Notes under the pieces: generated by a model | Seen by the model: only the letters and a program-made list of their open reading frames with translations | What the model was told of the DNA's origin: nothing | Databases searched by the model: none | Translations under genes and position numbers: made by a program | Shown here: piece after piece, positions 44,852 through 54,080 of the stretch | Layout of the letters: every line of letters begins with the position of its first letter | Position numbering within the stretch: position 1 is the first letter of the stretch | Source of the DNA: Mycobacterium gallinarum | Lineage (GTDB): Bacteria; Actinomycetota; Actinomycetes; Mycobacteriales; Mycobacteriaceae | DNA: 64,000 nucleotides | Direction: 5' to 3' | Assembly (NCBI RefSeq): GCF_010726765.1 | Contig: NZ_AP022601.1 | Coordinates: 5,270,001 to 5,334,000, forward strand

Positions 44852-45484
44852 TCAGAACATCATCTGGCGCAGCGAACGTTCCGTCAGCGCCTCGGTTTCC
44901 TCGTCGATGCCGACATGGGCGAGATCGCTGCCGATTGTGAGCATCGAAATGCCGTGCAGCAGCGACCAAATAGGGCCTGCGGTCGCGCGCGGATCGCCGG
45001 CGGCCAGCAGGCCGGCCTGCTGGCACCGCACGATTGTGTCGAGTAGATCGTCGAAGGCACGTATCCCGGCGGCGATCACCTCGGGGCTCTCCGTCTTATC
45101 GAGTTCGGCACCAAACATCACCTGGTAGTAGTCGGGATGGGTGACGGCCCACCGCACGTACTCCCTGCCCATCGCGAGTGCTTGCTCGGCGAGGTCGTCG
45201 TTGGCGGCGATCGTGGCATCCAACACCTCGTGCAGTTGGAGGAACCCCTGCGTGGCCACCGCGGCCAGCAGCTGTGCCTTGTCGGCGAAGTGTCGATAGG
45301 GCGCGGCAGCGCTGACGCCCGCGCGCCGGGCGACCTCGCGCAGCGTGAAGCCCTTCGGGCCCTTCTCCTGAACCAACTGCAACGCCGCATCGGTCAGTGC
45401 GCGCTTGAGATCTCCGTGGTGGTAGGCGCCCCGCTTGGCGTGCGGGGACTTGTCGGGATGGGGAATTTCCACTGGACGTGGCAT
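44852..45484 (-). CDS. TetR family transcriptional regulator
   Basis: 210 aa. N-terminal helix-turn-helix GFTLREVARRAGVSAAAPYRHFADKAQLLAAVA. C-terminal all-helical ligand domain with no family-specific motif I recognise. Divergent from the 45546 gene; the 60-bp gap holds a perfect 8-5-8 inverted repeat, so it very probably represses both genes. Confidence 0.92.
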   Translation of the reverse strand: MPRPVEIPHPDKSPHAKRGAYHHGDLKRALTDAALQLVQEKGPKGFTLREVARRAGVSAAAPYRHFADKAQLLAAVATQGFLQLHEVLDATIAANDDLAEQALAMGREYVRWAVTHPDYYQVMFGAELDKTESPEVIAAGIRAFDDLLDTIVRCQQAGLLAAGDPRATAGPIWSLLHGISMLTIGSDLAHVGIDEETEALTERSLRQMMF

Positions 45485-45506
45485 GTTTACAACGCTAACA
45501 TTCGCA

Positions 45507-45527
45507 AATGTGAATAGCGTTCACATT
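45507..45527. promoter_or_regulatory. TetR-type operator AATGTGAA-TAGCG-TTCACATT
   Basis: Perfect 21-bp palindrome (8-bp arms, 5-bp spacer) in the divergent promoter between the TetR gene and 45546. Confidence 0.8.
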
Positions 45528-45545
45528 CGACGAAAGGGGCAGAAC

Positions 45546-46544
45546 GTGACCGCCGCTCAGGAAGCCTCGCGGATGGTCGCCGAGGTGCGCGACGATCCCG
45601 GGGCGCGCATTCGGTTGGCCGGCGACACGTATGCGCTTCGCGGTTCGCGGCGGCCCTTCCGCGCGTACCGGCGCGCGGTGGTGGCCTTCATGCGGTGGCA
45701 GCAGACGCGGGGTGTCCTCAATGCATTGGACGCCGCGGCGCCGGGCAGCCCGTGGTGGCGTGCGGTCAACGAGGATCTGCTGCGCGACGCCCTCGAGGCG
45801 AAGCTTCTGGTCGAGCGTGAGGATGTCGTGGCGTCGCGACCGACGGTTCAGCACTGGGTGGACTTCTTCCGCGCGCCGTCGGCACGGTCCTGGTACCTGG
45901 CCCACAACGCGAGCGTCGTGGCCGGTTATCTTGCGCACGCGGAGCTGGCCGAGCGGGAGGGCCTGGCCGAGCGGTTCTTCATGAATGTGGTTCTGGTGCG
46001 GGTGCTGTACGCGCATGCTCTGGTGTTCGACGCGAACCTCGCGCTGGGTCGGTTCGCGCCCTTGGCGACGCTCGTCGGCCATCCGCGGGCGCGCGGACCG
46101 CAGGCGCTGCTGTCGATGAAAGATGTGCTGCCCGTGAGCTATCCGATCAAGGACGTGACGATCGAAGAGATCATCGACAGCGAGAACAGAGTGTTTCGGA
46201 TGGTCGACGTCGGGGTGATCGCGCCGCGGGCCGAGGCACTGTATGCGATGTCGGCGCGCGCGCTGGGTGAGCCTCGTCTGCGATGGCTGGTCGACGACGG
46301 CGGACCCGCGTACGCGTGGCCGGCCGAGCACCGGCATGTGTGGCGGCCCGCCCGCACACCGTGGCTGCACCGAGTGGTGGACGCTGTGACCCGCCCGCGT
46401 AGGGCGCCCCTCCGGGGTCAAGGTGCTGTCGTGCCAACCTCAGAGCGACTGTGTCGCTCAACTACTACTGCCGATACCAACGTCAGCGACTCTGTCGCTC
46501 CGAGCTTGGCACGATCCCACATACCCCCAAGGCCCGTGCGTTGA
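45546..46544 (+). CDS. Protein of unknown function regulated by divergent TetR
   Basis: 332 aa from GTG 45546 (ribosome site AAAGGGG). Mostly helical, with YRRAVVAFMRWQQTRGVL, WWRAVNEDLLRDALEAK, RSWYLAHNASVVAGYL and WPAEHRHVWRPARTPWLHRV. No membrane segment or catalytic motif recognised. The natural protein probably ends near HRVVDAVTRPR: the remaining 45 or so residues are encoded by the paired-hairpin repeat copy B and following DNA, which looks like a C-terminal extension gained by insertion. Confidence 0.75.
   Translation: MTAAQEASRMVAEVRDDPGARIRLAGDTYALRGSRRPFRAYRRAVVAFMRWQQTRGVLNALDAAAPGSPWWRAVNEDLLRDALEAKLLVEREDVVASRPTVQHWVDFFRAPSARSWYLAHNASVVAGYLAHAELAEREGLAERFFMNVVLVRVLYAHALVFDANLALGRFAPLATLVGHPRARGPQALLSMKDVLPVSYPIKDVTIEEIIDSENRVFRMVDVGVIAPRAEALYAMSARALGEPRLRWLVDDGGPAYAWPAEHRHVWRPARTPWLHRVVDAVTRPRRAPLRGQGAVVPTSERLCRSTTTADTNVSDSVAPSLARSHIPPRPVR
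46431..46512 (+). repeat. Paired-hairpin dispersed repeat, copy B
   Basis: 82 bp, GTGCCAA ... TTGGCAC at the ends. Hairpins AGCGAC-TGT-GTCGCT (46444-46458) and AGCGAC-TCT-GTCGCT (46485-46499). Aligns with the reverse complement of 22363-22445; conserved stems, diverged loops and centre. Lies inside the 3' part of the 45546 gene. Confidence 0.85.
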
Positions 46545-46610
46545 GTCCCGCCTCGAGTCGCGTGCGGCCGTTCCCCCGCGCGCCTGACTTTCGAGATCTA
46601 GGGTGCGGCC

Positions 46611-47861
46611 ATGAAGGCAACGGTTCGGGTCGCGTCACTGGCGATGTGCCTGGGCTTGGTCATCGGCGCCTGCTCGTCGTCGGAGTCGACGACGGCATCG
46701 GAGACGGCCACGACGTCGACGGCGGCCAACCCGGCGCTCAAACCCATCGATCCCGCGGCGTTCCAAGCCGCCGTCGAGAAGGCGGCCAAGGACCTTTACG
46801 TGCCGGGCGCGATGGTGGTTCTGCGGACCCCGCAGGGGGAATATCGAGCAGCGGTCGGTACGACCGAGCTCGGCGCGCAGCGGCCGCCTGCCGGGGGTAC
46901 GCATTTCCGGATCGCGTCGAACACCAAGACGCTGACCGCTGCGCTCATCGTGCTGCTCGCGCAGGACGGCAAGCTGAATTTCACTGATCCTGTGTCGAAC
47001 TACTTGCCTGACGTTCCCGACGGTGACAAGACCACGATCGCCGATCTGCTGAAGATGCGCAGCGGCCTCTACAACTACACCGAAGCACCCGAACTCGCCG
47101 AATCCCTCGACTCCAATCCGGTGAAAGCCTGGACGCCGCAAGAGGCGTTGGCGATCGCGTTCGCCCAGCCCCGGGAGTTCGCTCCGGGCGCGGAGTACAT
47201 GTACGACAACACCAACTACGTGGTGCTGGGCGTCATCGCCGAGAAGGTCGGCGGGCGTCCGCTTGCCGAACAGTTCAAGCAACGCCTGTTCGGCCCGGTC
47301 GGCATCAGCCAGACATCGCTTCCGGCGATCGACGACACGTCGATTCCGGCGCCGTACTCACACGGTTACATGTACGGCGAGAGCAAGTACGCGCTGGCCG
47401 ACATCCCGTACCCGTCGGAGATGCAAGCCGAAATGCGTTCCGGTGCACTCAAACCGATCGACTACACGTATCAGAACCCGTCATACGCCACCGCGGCGGG
47501 CGGAGCCATCTCGACAGCCGACGACCTGGCTAAGTGGATCAAGGCGCTGGTATCGGGCAAGGTGTTCGACTCCGACTATCAGCAGCAGTGGTTGGACAGC
47601 CTACAAATCGAGGATGCGGATTCACCCGGCGGGCAGATGTACGGATATGGAATCTCGTATCAGCGTTACAGTCCGACCGCGCAGATGTACTACCACGGCG
47701 GCGAGCTGCCGGGCTTCAACTCGTTCATGGGTCATGATCCGGAAAACGATGTGACGCTGGTTATTTGGACGAACCTCACGTTGTCACCCGACGGCGCCAC
47801 GACCGCCAACGCGTTGCTGCCGAAGGTTCTCAACGAGGTCTATACCGGGATGAATTACTAG
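46611..47861 (+). CDS. Beta-lactamase/D-alanyl-D-alanine carboxypeptidase-type lipoprotein
   Basis: 416 aa. Lipobox VIGAC, Ser/Thr linker, then a class C-like serine hydrolase: SxxK in RIASNTKTLTAA, YxN in MYDNTNYVVLG, and HxG in YYHGGELPGFNS. R61 carboxypeptidase-like fold. Surface-anchored; likely trims peptidoglycan or hydrolyses an ester or amide. Standalone. Confidence 0.88.
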   Translation: MKATVRVASLAMCLGLVIGACSSSESTTASETATTSTAANPALKPIDPAAFQAAVEKAAKDLYVPGAMVVLRTPQGEYRAAVGTTELGAQRPPAGGTHFRIASNTKTLTAALIVLLAQDGKLNFTDPVSNYLPDVPDGDKTTIADLLKMRSGLYNYTEAPELAESLDSNPVKAWTPQEALAIAFAQPREFAPGAEYMYDNTNYVVLGVIAEKVGGRPLAEQFKQRLFGPVGISQTSLPAIDDTSIPAPYSHGYMYGESKYALADIPYPSEMQAEMRSGALKPIDYTYQNPSYATAAGGAISTADDLAKWIKALVSGKVFDSDYQQQWLDSLQIEDADSPGGQMYGYGISYQRYSPTAQMYYHGGELPGFNSFMGHDPENDVTLVIWTNLTLSPDGATTANALLPKVLNEVYTGMNY

Positions 47862-47927
47862 GCCAGCACGTCTTCGACGAGGTTATCCGTCGTCCATTCC
47901 CGCGGCGGTAGAACATCTCTGAGCAGG

Positions 47928-48599
47928 TCAGGAAGCGGCAGTAGGCCGCCTGCGCTCCGGGCGGACACTGACAGGCTGCAGCGCCTCCATGACCTGCGTC
48001 AGCCGCGGGTAGACGATGGCAGGGCCCAGCCATCGAGAGATGAAGCGGCGCAGGACATAACCGTCACGCGCGGGTTCGCCGGGGTCGACGAGTATCGAGT
48101 GGAACGTACGCAGCCCCAACTCGGCGAGCTCGTCGAGCGCCGCCTCGTCGTAACCGTGCTTCTCCCAGTCGACGTCGCAGCGGTGCAGCATCGAGCGGCT
48201 GAAGGCCTTGGAGGTGTCGGACGTGAGCGAGACTGCCGCGCCGCTCTTGTTGCCGTTCCTGAGCAGATTGGCGAAGTGCGCATCTTCGGCCAGTCTCTCG
48301 ACGGCGAAGGCGATGCCTTCGACCATCGCCGCGGCGGGCTCGGTCAAGCCCCTGGTGTGTTCGGCAAGTTGGTCGAGAAAGCCGTCGGCCGTGCGCATTC
48401 CGCTCGCCAGCAGCAGCTCTTCGGTACCCGGAAAATAGCGGTAGACCGTCTGCCGGGTGACACCGAGCGTGCGCGCGACGTCGGCGATCCGCACCGCGGA
48501 TCCGCGTTCGGCGATGATCGTGTCGGCCACGTCGAGGATGCGGTCGATCGCCTCCTCGTCGGACGCCGGGGGGTTGCCCGACCAGCCGCGATTAGGCAC
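47928..48599 (-). CDS. TetR family transcriptional regulator, coupled to a P450
   Basis: 223 aa. HTH AVRIADVARTLGVTRQTVYRYFPGTEELL. GTG start overlaps the last 8 bp of the P450 gene, so the two are translationally coupled. Probably autoregulates the P450 operon. The C-terminal domain resembles the AefR/TetR_C type seen beside mycobacterial P450s, but I do not identify a ligand. Confidence 0.9.
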   Translation of the reverse strand: MPNRGWSGNPPASDEEAIDRILDVADTIIAERGSAVRIADVARTLGVTRQTVYRYFPGTEELLLASGMRTADGFLDQLAEHTRGLTEPAAAMVEGIAFAVERLAEDAHFANLLRNGNKSGAAVSLTSDTSKAFSRSMLHRCDVDWEKHGYDEAALDELAELGLRTFHSILVDPGEPARDGYVLRRFISRWLGPAIVYPRLTQVMEALQPVSVRPERRRPTAAS

Positions 48600-49821
48600 T
48601 GCTGAACTCGATCGGCAGCGTCGTCGGTCCGCTCAATTCCATCATCGGCTTCCATGGTGCCGGACCGGTGCGCGAGGGGTTGGTCATCCGGCGGGTCACG
48701 ATCTTGAGGGCCTCGGCGAGCTCCAGGCGGGCCAGGTTCGCGCCGAGGCAATAGTGGATACCGCCGCCGAAGGTCAGTACCGCGGGCGCGCCTGAACGGG
48801 TTAGGTCGAAGCGGTCAGGGTCGTCGTAGACCGCCGGATCCCGGTTGGCCGCCAACGTATTGACGATCACCATCGTTCCGGCGGGGAACAGATGTCCCGC
48901 GAAATCCGTGTCTTCGGTGACGGTGCGCAGGGTGCCGGATCCGATCGGCGAATGGCGAATCGTCTCTTCGACCGCGTTGGCCGCCAGTTCAGGGTTCTCC
49001 GCGAGCAGCGCCCACTGGTCGGGATGGTCGACAAGCGCATCGATGGACCCGGCTAGTTGATTGCGGGTGGTGTCGGTGCCCGCCAGCAGGAGCCCACCCG
49101 CCAGCATGCGCAGTTCGGCGGCGTTGAGGCGATCACCTTCGTCCTCCGCGCGGATCAGGGCGGAGAGCAGATCGTCGGTCGGGGTGTGGCGCCGACGCGC
49201 GACCATCTCGTCGACGTAATCGTCGAGTTCACCCCACGCTCGCATGACGAACGCCTCGTCGACACCGTCGGGATTGAAAGTGAACGCAGTGAATATCTCG
49301 TCGGCCCAACGTGAGAACAGCTGCCAGTCCTCGCGGGGTGCGCCAAGTAGGGCGCAGATGATCGGCACTGGATACGGCCGGGCAATATCCGTGACGACGT
49401 CGCAACGTCCCTGGGCGGCAACGTGATCGATGAGGTCGTTGATCACCTCGACGATGGTGTTGTGCATGCGCGCGCTGGCGCGGGGGGTGAACGCCTTGGA
49501 GACCAGGCTGCGCAGTCGGCGGTGCGGTTCGCCGTCGAGGCCGAGCAGGCTATTGACGATCTTGTCCCACAGGGGCCCCGACGTGATGCCTTGCACCATG
49601 AGGTTCATTCCGGGAGGGATCGTGAAGCGCGGGTCGCGCAGCATCGTCCGCGCCAACTCGTGGGAAATGATCTCGGGCCCGAATGGTCCGATGGCGATCG
49701 GGGCCTGTGCCTGTGCTTGGCGAATCCGCGGATAGACGTCTGCGGGCGTGTCCTTGACGTCATAGTCCAGCGTCGGGAGTCCGGCGTCGAAGACATTGGG
49801 GCAGAGCACGTCGACAGTCAT
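48592..49821 (-). CDS. Cytochrome P450
   Basis: 409 aa soluble bacterial P450. I-helix LLLAGTDTTRNQLAGSI, ExxR in EETIRHSP, and heme loop LTFGGGIHYCLGANLARLE. Different family from the CYP135B-like gene. Redox partner not adjacent. First gene of a two-gene operon with the TetR. Substrate not predictable. Confidence 0.92.
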   Translation of the reverse strand: MTVDVLCPNVFDAGLPTLDYDVKDTPADVYPRIRQAQAQAPIAIGPFGPEIISHELARTMLRDPRFTIPPGMNLMVQGITSGPLWDKIVNSLLGLDGEPHRRLRSLVSKAFTPRASARMHNTIVEVINDLIDHVAAQGRCDVVTDIARPYPVPIICALLGAPREDWQLFSRWADEIFTAFTFNPDGVDEAFVMRAWGELDDYVDEMVARRRHTPTDDLLSALIRAEDEGDRLNAAELRMLAGGLLLAGTDTTRNQLAGSIDALVDHPDQWALLAENPELAANAVEETIRHSPIGSGTLRTVTEDTDFAGHLFPAGTMVIVNTLAANRDPAVYDDPDRFDLTRSGAPAVLTFGGGIHYCLGANLARLELAEALKIVTRRMTNPSRTGPAPWKPMMELSGPTTLPIEFSSA

Positions 49822-50017
49822 TGGCTACCCGCTCGGGATGAGACGACAGAATTCACAGAATGTATGACTAGGACCGATGGAAGTCAACGATATCGATAGA
49901 AAGCAGGTTCGCTTGCCATACGCAGTGGCAAGAATGTCTTGTCGAGAGCGTCAATGTGCGTTTCGCCGTCGGGGACTACCTGCTCAGTTCGCGAGCAACT
50001 GCGAGATGAGGCGGAAG

Positions 50018-50461
50018 CTAGACCGCAGATCGAACGTGCTGGTGGCACCGCGCCGTGCGGGTCAGGCGCTCCAGCGCCGACGTGAGGTCGTCGGCGAGCG
50101 GCAGTTCACCGTCGGGGTCGCAGATCGAGAGCAGGCGTCGCACGGGGTGGCTGCCGACCAGGATCCAGTCGACGTCGTTTCGGGCGCAGTGGACGCTGAT
50201 GTAATAGATCGCCGTGAAGGCCTGGGTGCCCGCGAAGTCGACGGCCCGAAGATCGAGCACCAGTTGGCGCGAGATTCCAGTGTGCTGTTCGACGAAGCGG
50301 CCGAGCTCGCGTCCGTTACCGGCGTCGATGTCGCCGATCACCGCGATGGCCAGGCGTGACGCAGCGAGCCGTCGCACTGCAAACGTCGCTCTGCCGCATT
50401 GTCGATGCTCATCTACCGACGCAGGATCCGGCCGACCGATACGCACGGTCCCATCCCTCAT
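50018..50461 (-). CDS. STAS-domain protein (anti-sigma factor antagonist-like)
   Basis: 147 aa from ATG 50461. Core FAVRRLAASRLAIAVIGDIDAGNGRELGRFVEQ and LVLDLRAVDFAGTQAFTAIYYIS is a STAS fold; the phosphorylatable Ser of SpoIIAA-type antagonists is at the position AGTQAF, here a Thr. It could relieve an RsbW-type anti-sigma factor encoded elsewhere. The frame is open upstream but 50461 fits the domain. Confidence 0.78.
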   Translation of the reverse strand: MRDGTVRIGRPDPASVDEHRQCGRATFAVRRLAASRLAIAVIGDIDAGNGRELGRFVEQHTGISRQLVLDLRAVDFAGTQAFTAIYYISVHCARNDVDWILVGSHPVRRLLSICDPDGELPLADDLTSALERLTRTARCHQHVRSAV

Positions 50462-50766
50462 TGCACAACCCCAAGATCGTTTTTGTAGAGGTGTCGCCGG
50501 AGAACGTCCCGGAATGAGTCCAGTACGCGGCACCAGTGCGGCGCTGCCGGCGGGCTGGGAACTCAACCAAAGTTGAGGATAGTACGGATTTCGTCGCCCG
50601 TCTGCAGCTTGAGAAAATTTCCAGTTTTGTTCGGCTGCAAGACTTTTGGTCAGCTTGACTAAATGTCATCTTGCGTGCGTATCAGTAACTGCACTTATGG
50701 GCGACGGAATCCGTAGCGGTGCCGAGGCGTCATTGGTAAATCGCCTGCTGGTGTCGCGATGCGCGA
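50462..50766. other. Intergenic, AT-richer region
   Basis: 305 bp. Small hairpin CTCAAC-CAAA-GTTGAG (about 50561-50576). The DNA from 50575 to 50700 is noticeably AT-richer. No gene found. Confidence 0.45.
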
Positions 50767-51665
50767 TCACCTAACGATTTGCTGAGTCGTCCCTGGCTTG
50801 ATGTCGCCCGTCTTGACGTCCTCGCCCGCGGCCAACAGGTAGGAGGCGATGTATCCGAGCACCTCGTCGGCCGCCGCGAACCCACCGAGGTGACTCTCCT
50901 GTGGCATGAGGATGAGCTCGGCGTTGGGTAGCCGCTCGCTGGCCGCCTTGGCGTCGTCGAATCCGATGATGGAGTCGGCATCACCGTGCCACCACCGCAC
51001 CGGCACCTTCACGTCCGCGAGTCGAAAACCCCAGTCGCGTCCGCAGAGTCGGGCATCGTCGAGCAGGGCCTGGAACGGCACCTTGCCGTCGAGCACGTGG
51101 ATGAGGTCGTCGATGAACATCGCCTCGATGTCGGGATCGCTGAAGACGCGCTGGTCGCCGGCGGGCATGACCTTGGTCAGTCCCAGGTAGACGACGTGTG
51201 CGAGGGGGATGATCGGCAGGAGCAGTCCGGCCGTGATGCGCGCGAACGGTTCGCGCATTCTCGACAGGACAGCGCCAAAGCGGCTGGCCAAGGCGATGGC
51301 GCCGCTCGCCGTGGCGTCCGGCCCGACGGATGGGGTCACCCCGCCGAGAACGGCGACCGCGACGACGCGGTCGGCCAGCGCGCCGGTGCCCGCACAGGAC
51401 AACGCGTAGGGTCCGCCGCCGGAGAGACCGACGACGCCGAGACGTGCGGCGCCGAGCGCGTCGGCCACACACGCCATGTCGTCTGCGAAGTCGGAGACCG
51501 AGTCGTAGACGTGCGGGTCGGACAGTCCTGAGCCGGGCCGTTCGGATCACCGTATTCGGCATAGCCGATGCGGCGGCCGTCGGGAAGATGGAACCGTCCC
51601 TCGGCCCGCGGGTTCTCGATGGCCGGCACGCCGGGCGGTCGCCGCCAGAGATTGAGCATGTTCAT
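50767..51665 (-). pseudogene. Alpha/beta-hydrolase with internal deletion and frameshift
   Basis: N-terminal part (ATG 51665: MNMLNLWRRPPGVPA, LPDGRRIGYAEYGDPNG) is in one frame; the rest (PGSGLSDPHVYD, GLSGGGPYAL nucleophile elbow, WWHGDADSIIGF Asp, ESHLGGF His) is in another, ending 50767. At the join near 51550 the roughly 35 residues carrying the oxyanion motif (usually FHGTPGG) and the ERPG strand are absent. This is a deletion of about 100 bp that also shifts the frame. The downstream piece could still be translated from 51477 but lacks the oxyanion strand. Confidence 0.75.
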
Positions 51666-51803
51666 GCGCTACAAAGACTCCTTTGTCTGTAATTGCCAGA
51701 ATCTTTGCATCTCGCGGTATGGGCCGGTCAGGCCCCCTCCGGCCAGCCGGGCGCCGCGGGCTCGGGCGTCGGCGGCGCGTCGAGTGTGGCCCTGATGTTC
51801 GGG

Positions 51804-54077
51804 TCATCCTCCCGTGTGGGGTTCCCCCGTGGGCAGCGCATCCCGGTAGCCGTCCGCGTAGCCGTCGATAGCCGACTTCACCGCCGGGTCGATACCCACG
51901 AAGTAACTGTTGAACGCTGAACGGAAGTTGTCGAGATTCGCTGTGAGTGGCTTGAATTCCCCGGTCTCGGGATCGATCAGATTCAGTTGCTCGAAGACGC
52001 CCGCGTTCCCGATGTTCGAGTCGAGCAGCCGCGCGGCGACGGCGTATTGCATCATCTCGGAGGTCTCCTGCTTTACGTGCTCCATATTCGCGCCCGCGGG
52101 TGCATCGCCAACGAACATCTGGTGCAGCGGATCGCCGGGCATCTTGCCGTTCCAGTCCAGAATCGCCGAGACGCCGGGGATCTCGCCGGCGATTGTCTTG
52201 CCCATGTCGAACCACATGCCGCGGCTTTCGTAGGCCTTCACGTCCTGCAGGTTCCCGTATTCGATGGCGTCGTTGTCGGCGATCCTGGCGGCGGTGTCGA
52301 TCACCCCGCGCAGCGTGCCTGCCGACTGCAGATCGCCGGCGTTCGGGATCTCGCCCTTGATGACGGACTGCTCGAAGTTGGCCTGGTACTGCAGGCCGTT
52401 GGCATAGGCCTGGCTGTTGAGGATTCCGGCAGCGTCCTTGTCGCTGTCGATCACTGCGAACAGATCCCGCATGACCGGCATCTCCGGGTTTGTCAGGTCG
52501 TCCAGCGGCGCGAATCCCGTGCTGCTGTCGAGCTTGTTGCCGAGCATGTCGTCGATGAACGGCTTGTTGGCCTCCGCGAGTGCCTGGGTGAGCTCGGGGT
52601 TGACCTGGCCGACCGACTGGCCGCCGGTGCCAGGGATGTCGAGCAATTGGTCGGCGTTGGCACCCGTGCCGACATATGCGTCGACCGCGTGCATCGTCTC
52701 TGCGACGCGGGTGGCCTGCGCGAGCTGGGTGGGGTCCGTTAGGTCGGTCGGCACCGCACCGGTGCCGTTGAGCAGCGTGCCGGCCGCGGCGCCGTCGTCG
52801 GCCCACTGGTGCTTGAAGAGGTCGCCGATGAACTCGCCGTTCTCGGGCCCCGTGAGTGCGTCGTGCACAGCCATCTGGTCGCGGCCCGCCGCGTTGAGCA
52901 TGTCCTGCAACGCAGGGTCGATCAGTCGCTGTGACATGTCAGGGTTGGCTTCCCACGGGATGTGGGGAGGACTGTGCAAGCCGTGCAGGATCTCCTCCGA
53001 CTTGTCGAGCAGCGCCTTGTCCATTGCCGTGCCGTGTTGCAAATTGGCGTCGCCTGCGGACACGATCGCCGCGACATCGCGGTAGTTGTCCAACTCGGGG
53101 AACGGCTTCTCCATGTCGGGCATCTCGATCGTCGGATTGCCCTGATCGTTGGTCCCCGGTGTCGGCACAGCGGGACCGCGCGTGGGCCGCTCGAACGTTT
53201 CGCGGATACCTGACGGCAGGTTCGCCATACCGCCTTGCGTCGGCACACCTTCGGCGGGGTCGCCTGCCGTCTTGATGTTCTCGTTGCCCAGTAGCTGCAG
53301 CGCGTCGGCGACGGCGCCGCCGTTCTGGCCGTTGGCGTTCATCTGGTCAATCATCGAGCGAATCTCGGCCGGGCTCTTGCCATCCAGCGACCGCGACAAG
53401 TTGTTGAGGTACTCCATCTGGCTGGTGGGCAGCACCAGATCGCCGCGGACCAACGCCTCCTGCTGCTCGGGCGTCAGGTTGGTGTTCTCCTCGAGACGCG
53501 CCATCTCCTCCGGCGTTAGTTGGCCGTCCTGAAGTGACTGTCCGTCGTTGGTGCCCTGCTCCCCGGGAAGCCCGGGCTCGCCGCCGGTCGCGGCGGTCAG
53601 CACCCGCGCCAAGTCGGCATCGGCTTCCTCGGCGGCGGCCAGCACGGCCACCATCCGGTTCTCGACCTCTTCGGTCTTCGCCCTCAGCGCCTCGATCTTT
53701 TCGTCGGGCCAGCCGGTCGTGTCGGGCGGGGTGACCGTATTGGTGGCCAGGTCGATCTGGACATGCGGAGCCGCGTTGGCGTAATCGAGCAGGCTTTGGA
53801 GGTCGTTCTTCACCTTGCGGACGTCACCGGCGGCCTTCCCCGCGCCCATCGCGACGAGGAAGGCTTCCTTCTGCGACAGCGAAAGCGTGGTGGCCGATTG
53901 GTTGATGGCCTGCTGCGCGGCCTCGCCGGCTTCACCCTTCCACGTCCCGAACACCGAGAGGTTGCGCAGCGTTTCCGCGGCTTCGCCACTGGTGCGGGCG
54001 CGTTGCGCTGCGGCCTGTGACACTTCGTCGATCTGCTCGGGTTGCCAATTCTGGACGTCGGCAAGCGTTATCCCCAC
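51804..54077 (-). CDS. Large type VII secretion-associated protein with N-terminal WXG100-like domain
   Basis: 757 aa from GTG 54077. The first 95 residues form a helical hairpin with WKG at 46-48 (VFGTWKGEAGEAAQQAI), like WXG/EspB-type substrates. A long acidic, Gln/Pro-rich middle (about 150-330) and a C-terminal domain of about 420 residues (DLFKHQWADDG, DLFAVIDSDKDAAGILNSQ, RGMWFDMGKTIAGEIPGVSA) follow. The C-terminal domain recurs in mycobacterial proteins loosely annotated as TPR-repeat-region proteins; its activity is unknown. Three bp after the small WXG partner. Confidence 0.8.
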   Translation of the reverse strand: MGITLADVQNWQPEQIDEVSQAAAQRARTSGEAAETLRNLSVFGTWKGEAGEAAQQAINQSATTLSLSQKEAFLVAMGAGKAAGDVRKVKNDLQSLLDYANAAPHVQIDLATNTVTPPDTTGWPDEKIEALRAKTEEVENRMVAVLAAAEEADADLARVLTAATGGEPGLPGEQGTNDGQSLQDGQLTPEEMARLEENTNLTPEQQEALVRGDLVLPTSQMEYLNNLSRSLDGKSPAEIRSMIDQMNANGQNGGAVADALQLLGNENIKTAGDPAEGVPTQGGMANLPSGIRETFERPTRGPAVPTPGTNDQGNPTIEMPDMEKPFPELDNYRDVAAIVSAGDANLQHGTAMDKALLDKSEEILHGLHSPPHIPWEANPDMSQRLIDPALQDMLNAAGRDQMAVHDALTGPENGEFIGDLFKHQWADDGAAAGTLLNGTGAVPTDLTDPTQLAQATRVAETMHAVDAYVGTGANADQLLDIPGTGGQSVGQVNPELTQALAEANKPFIDDMLGNKLDSSTGFAPLDDLTNPEMPVMRDLFAVIDSDKDAAGILNSQAYANGLQYQANFEQSVIKGEIPNAGDLQSAGTLRGVIDTAARIADNDAIEYGNLQDVKAYESRGMWFDMGKTIAGEIPGVSAILDWNGKMPGDPLHQMFVGDAPAGANMEHVKQETSEMMQYAVAARLLDSNIGNAGVFEQLNLIDPETGEFKPLTANLDNFRSAFNSYFVGIDPAVKSAIDGYADGYRDALPTGEPHTGG

Positions 54078-54080
54078 GGA

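Noticed and set aside
49846..49861. ACAGAAT direct repeat upstream of the P450-TetR operon as an operator
   Set aside because: Only 7 bp, no palindrome, and no second line of evidence.
49877..50359. 160-aa plus-strand frame opposite the STAS gene
   Set aside because: Arg-rich shadow with no ribosome site; the STAS core on the minus strand is convincing.
50684..50772. Possible 25-aa ORF (ATG at about 50698) before the hydrolase remnant
   Set aside because: No ribosome site and too short to judge coding character.
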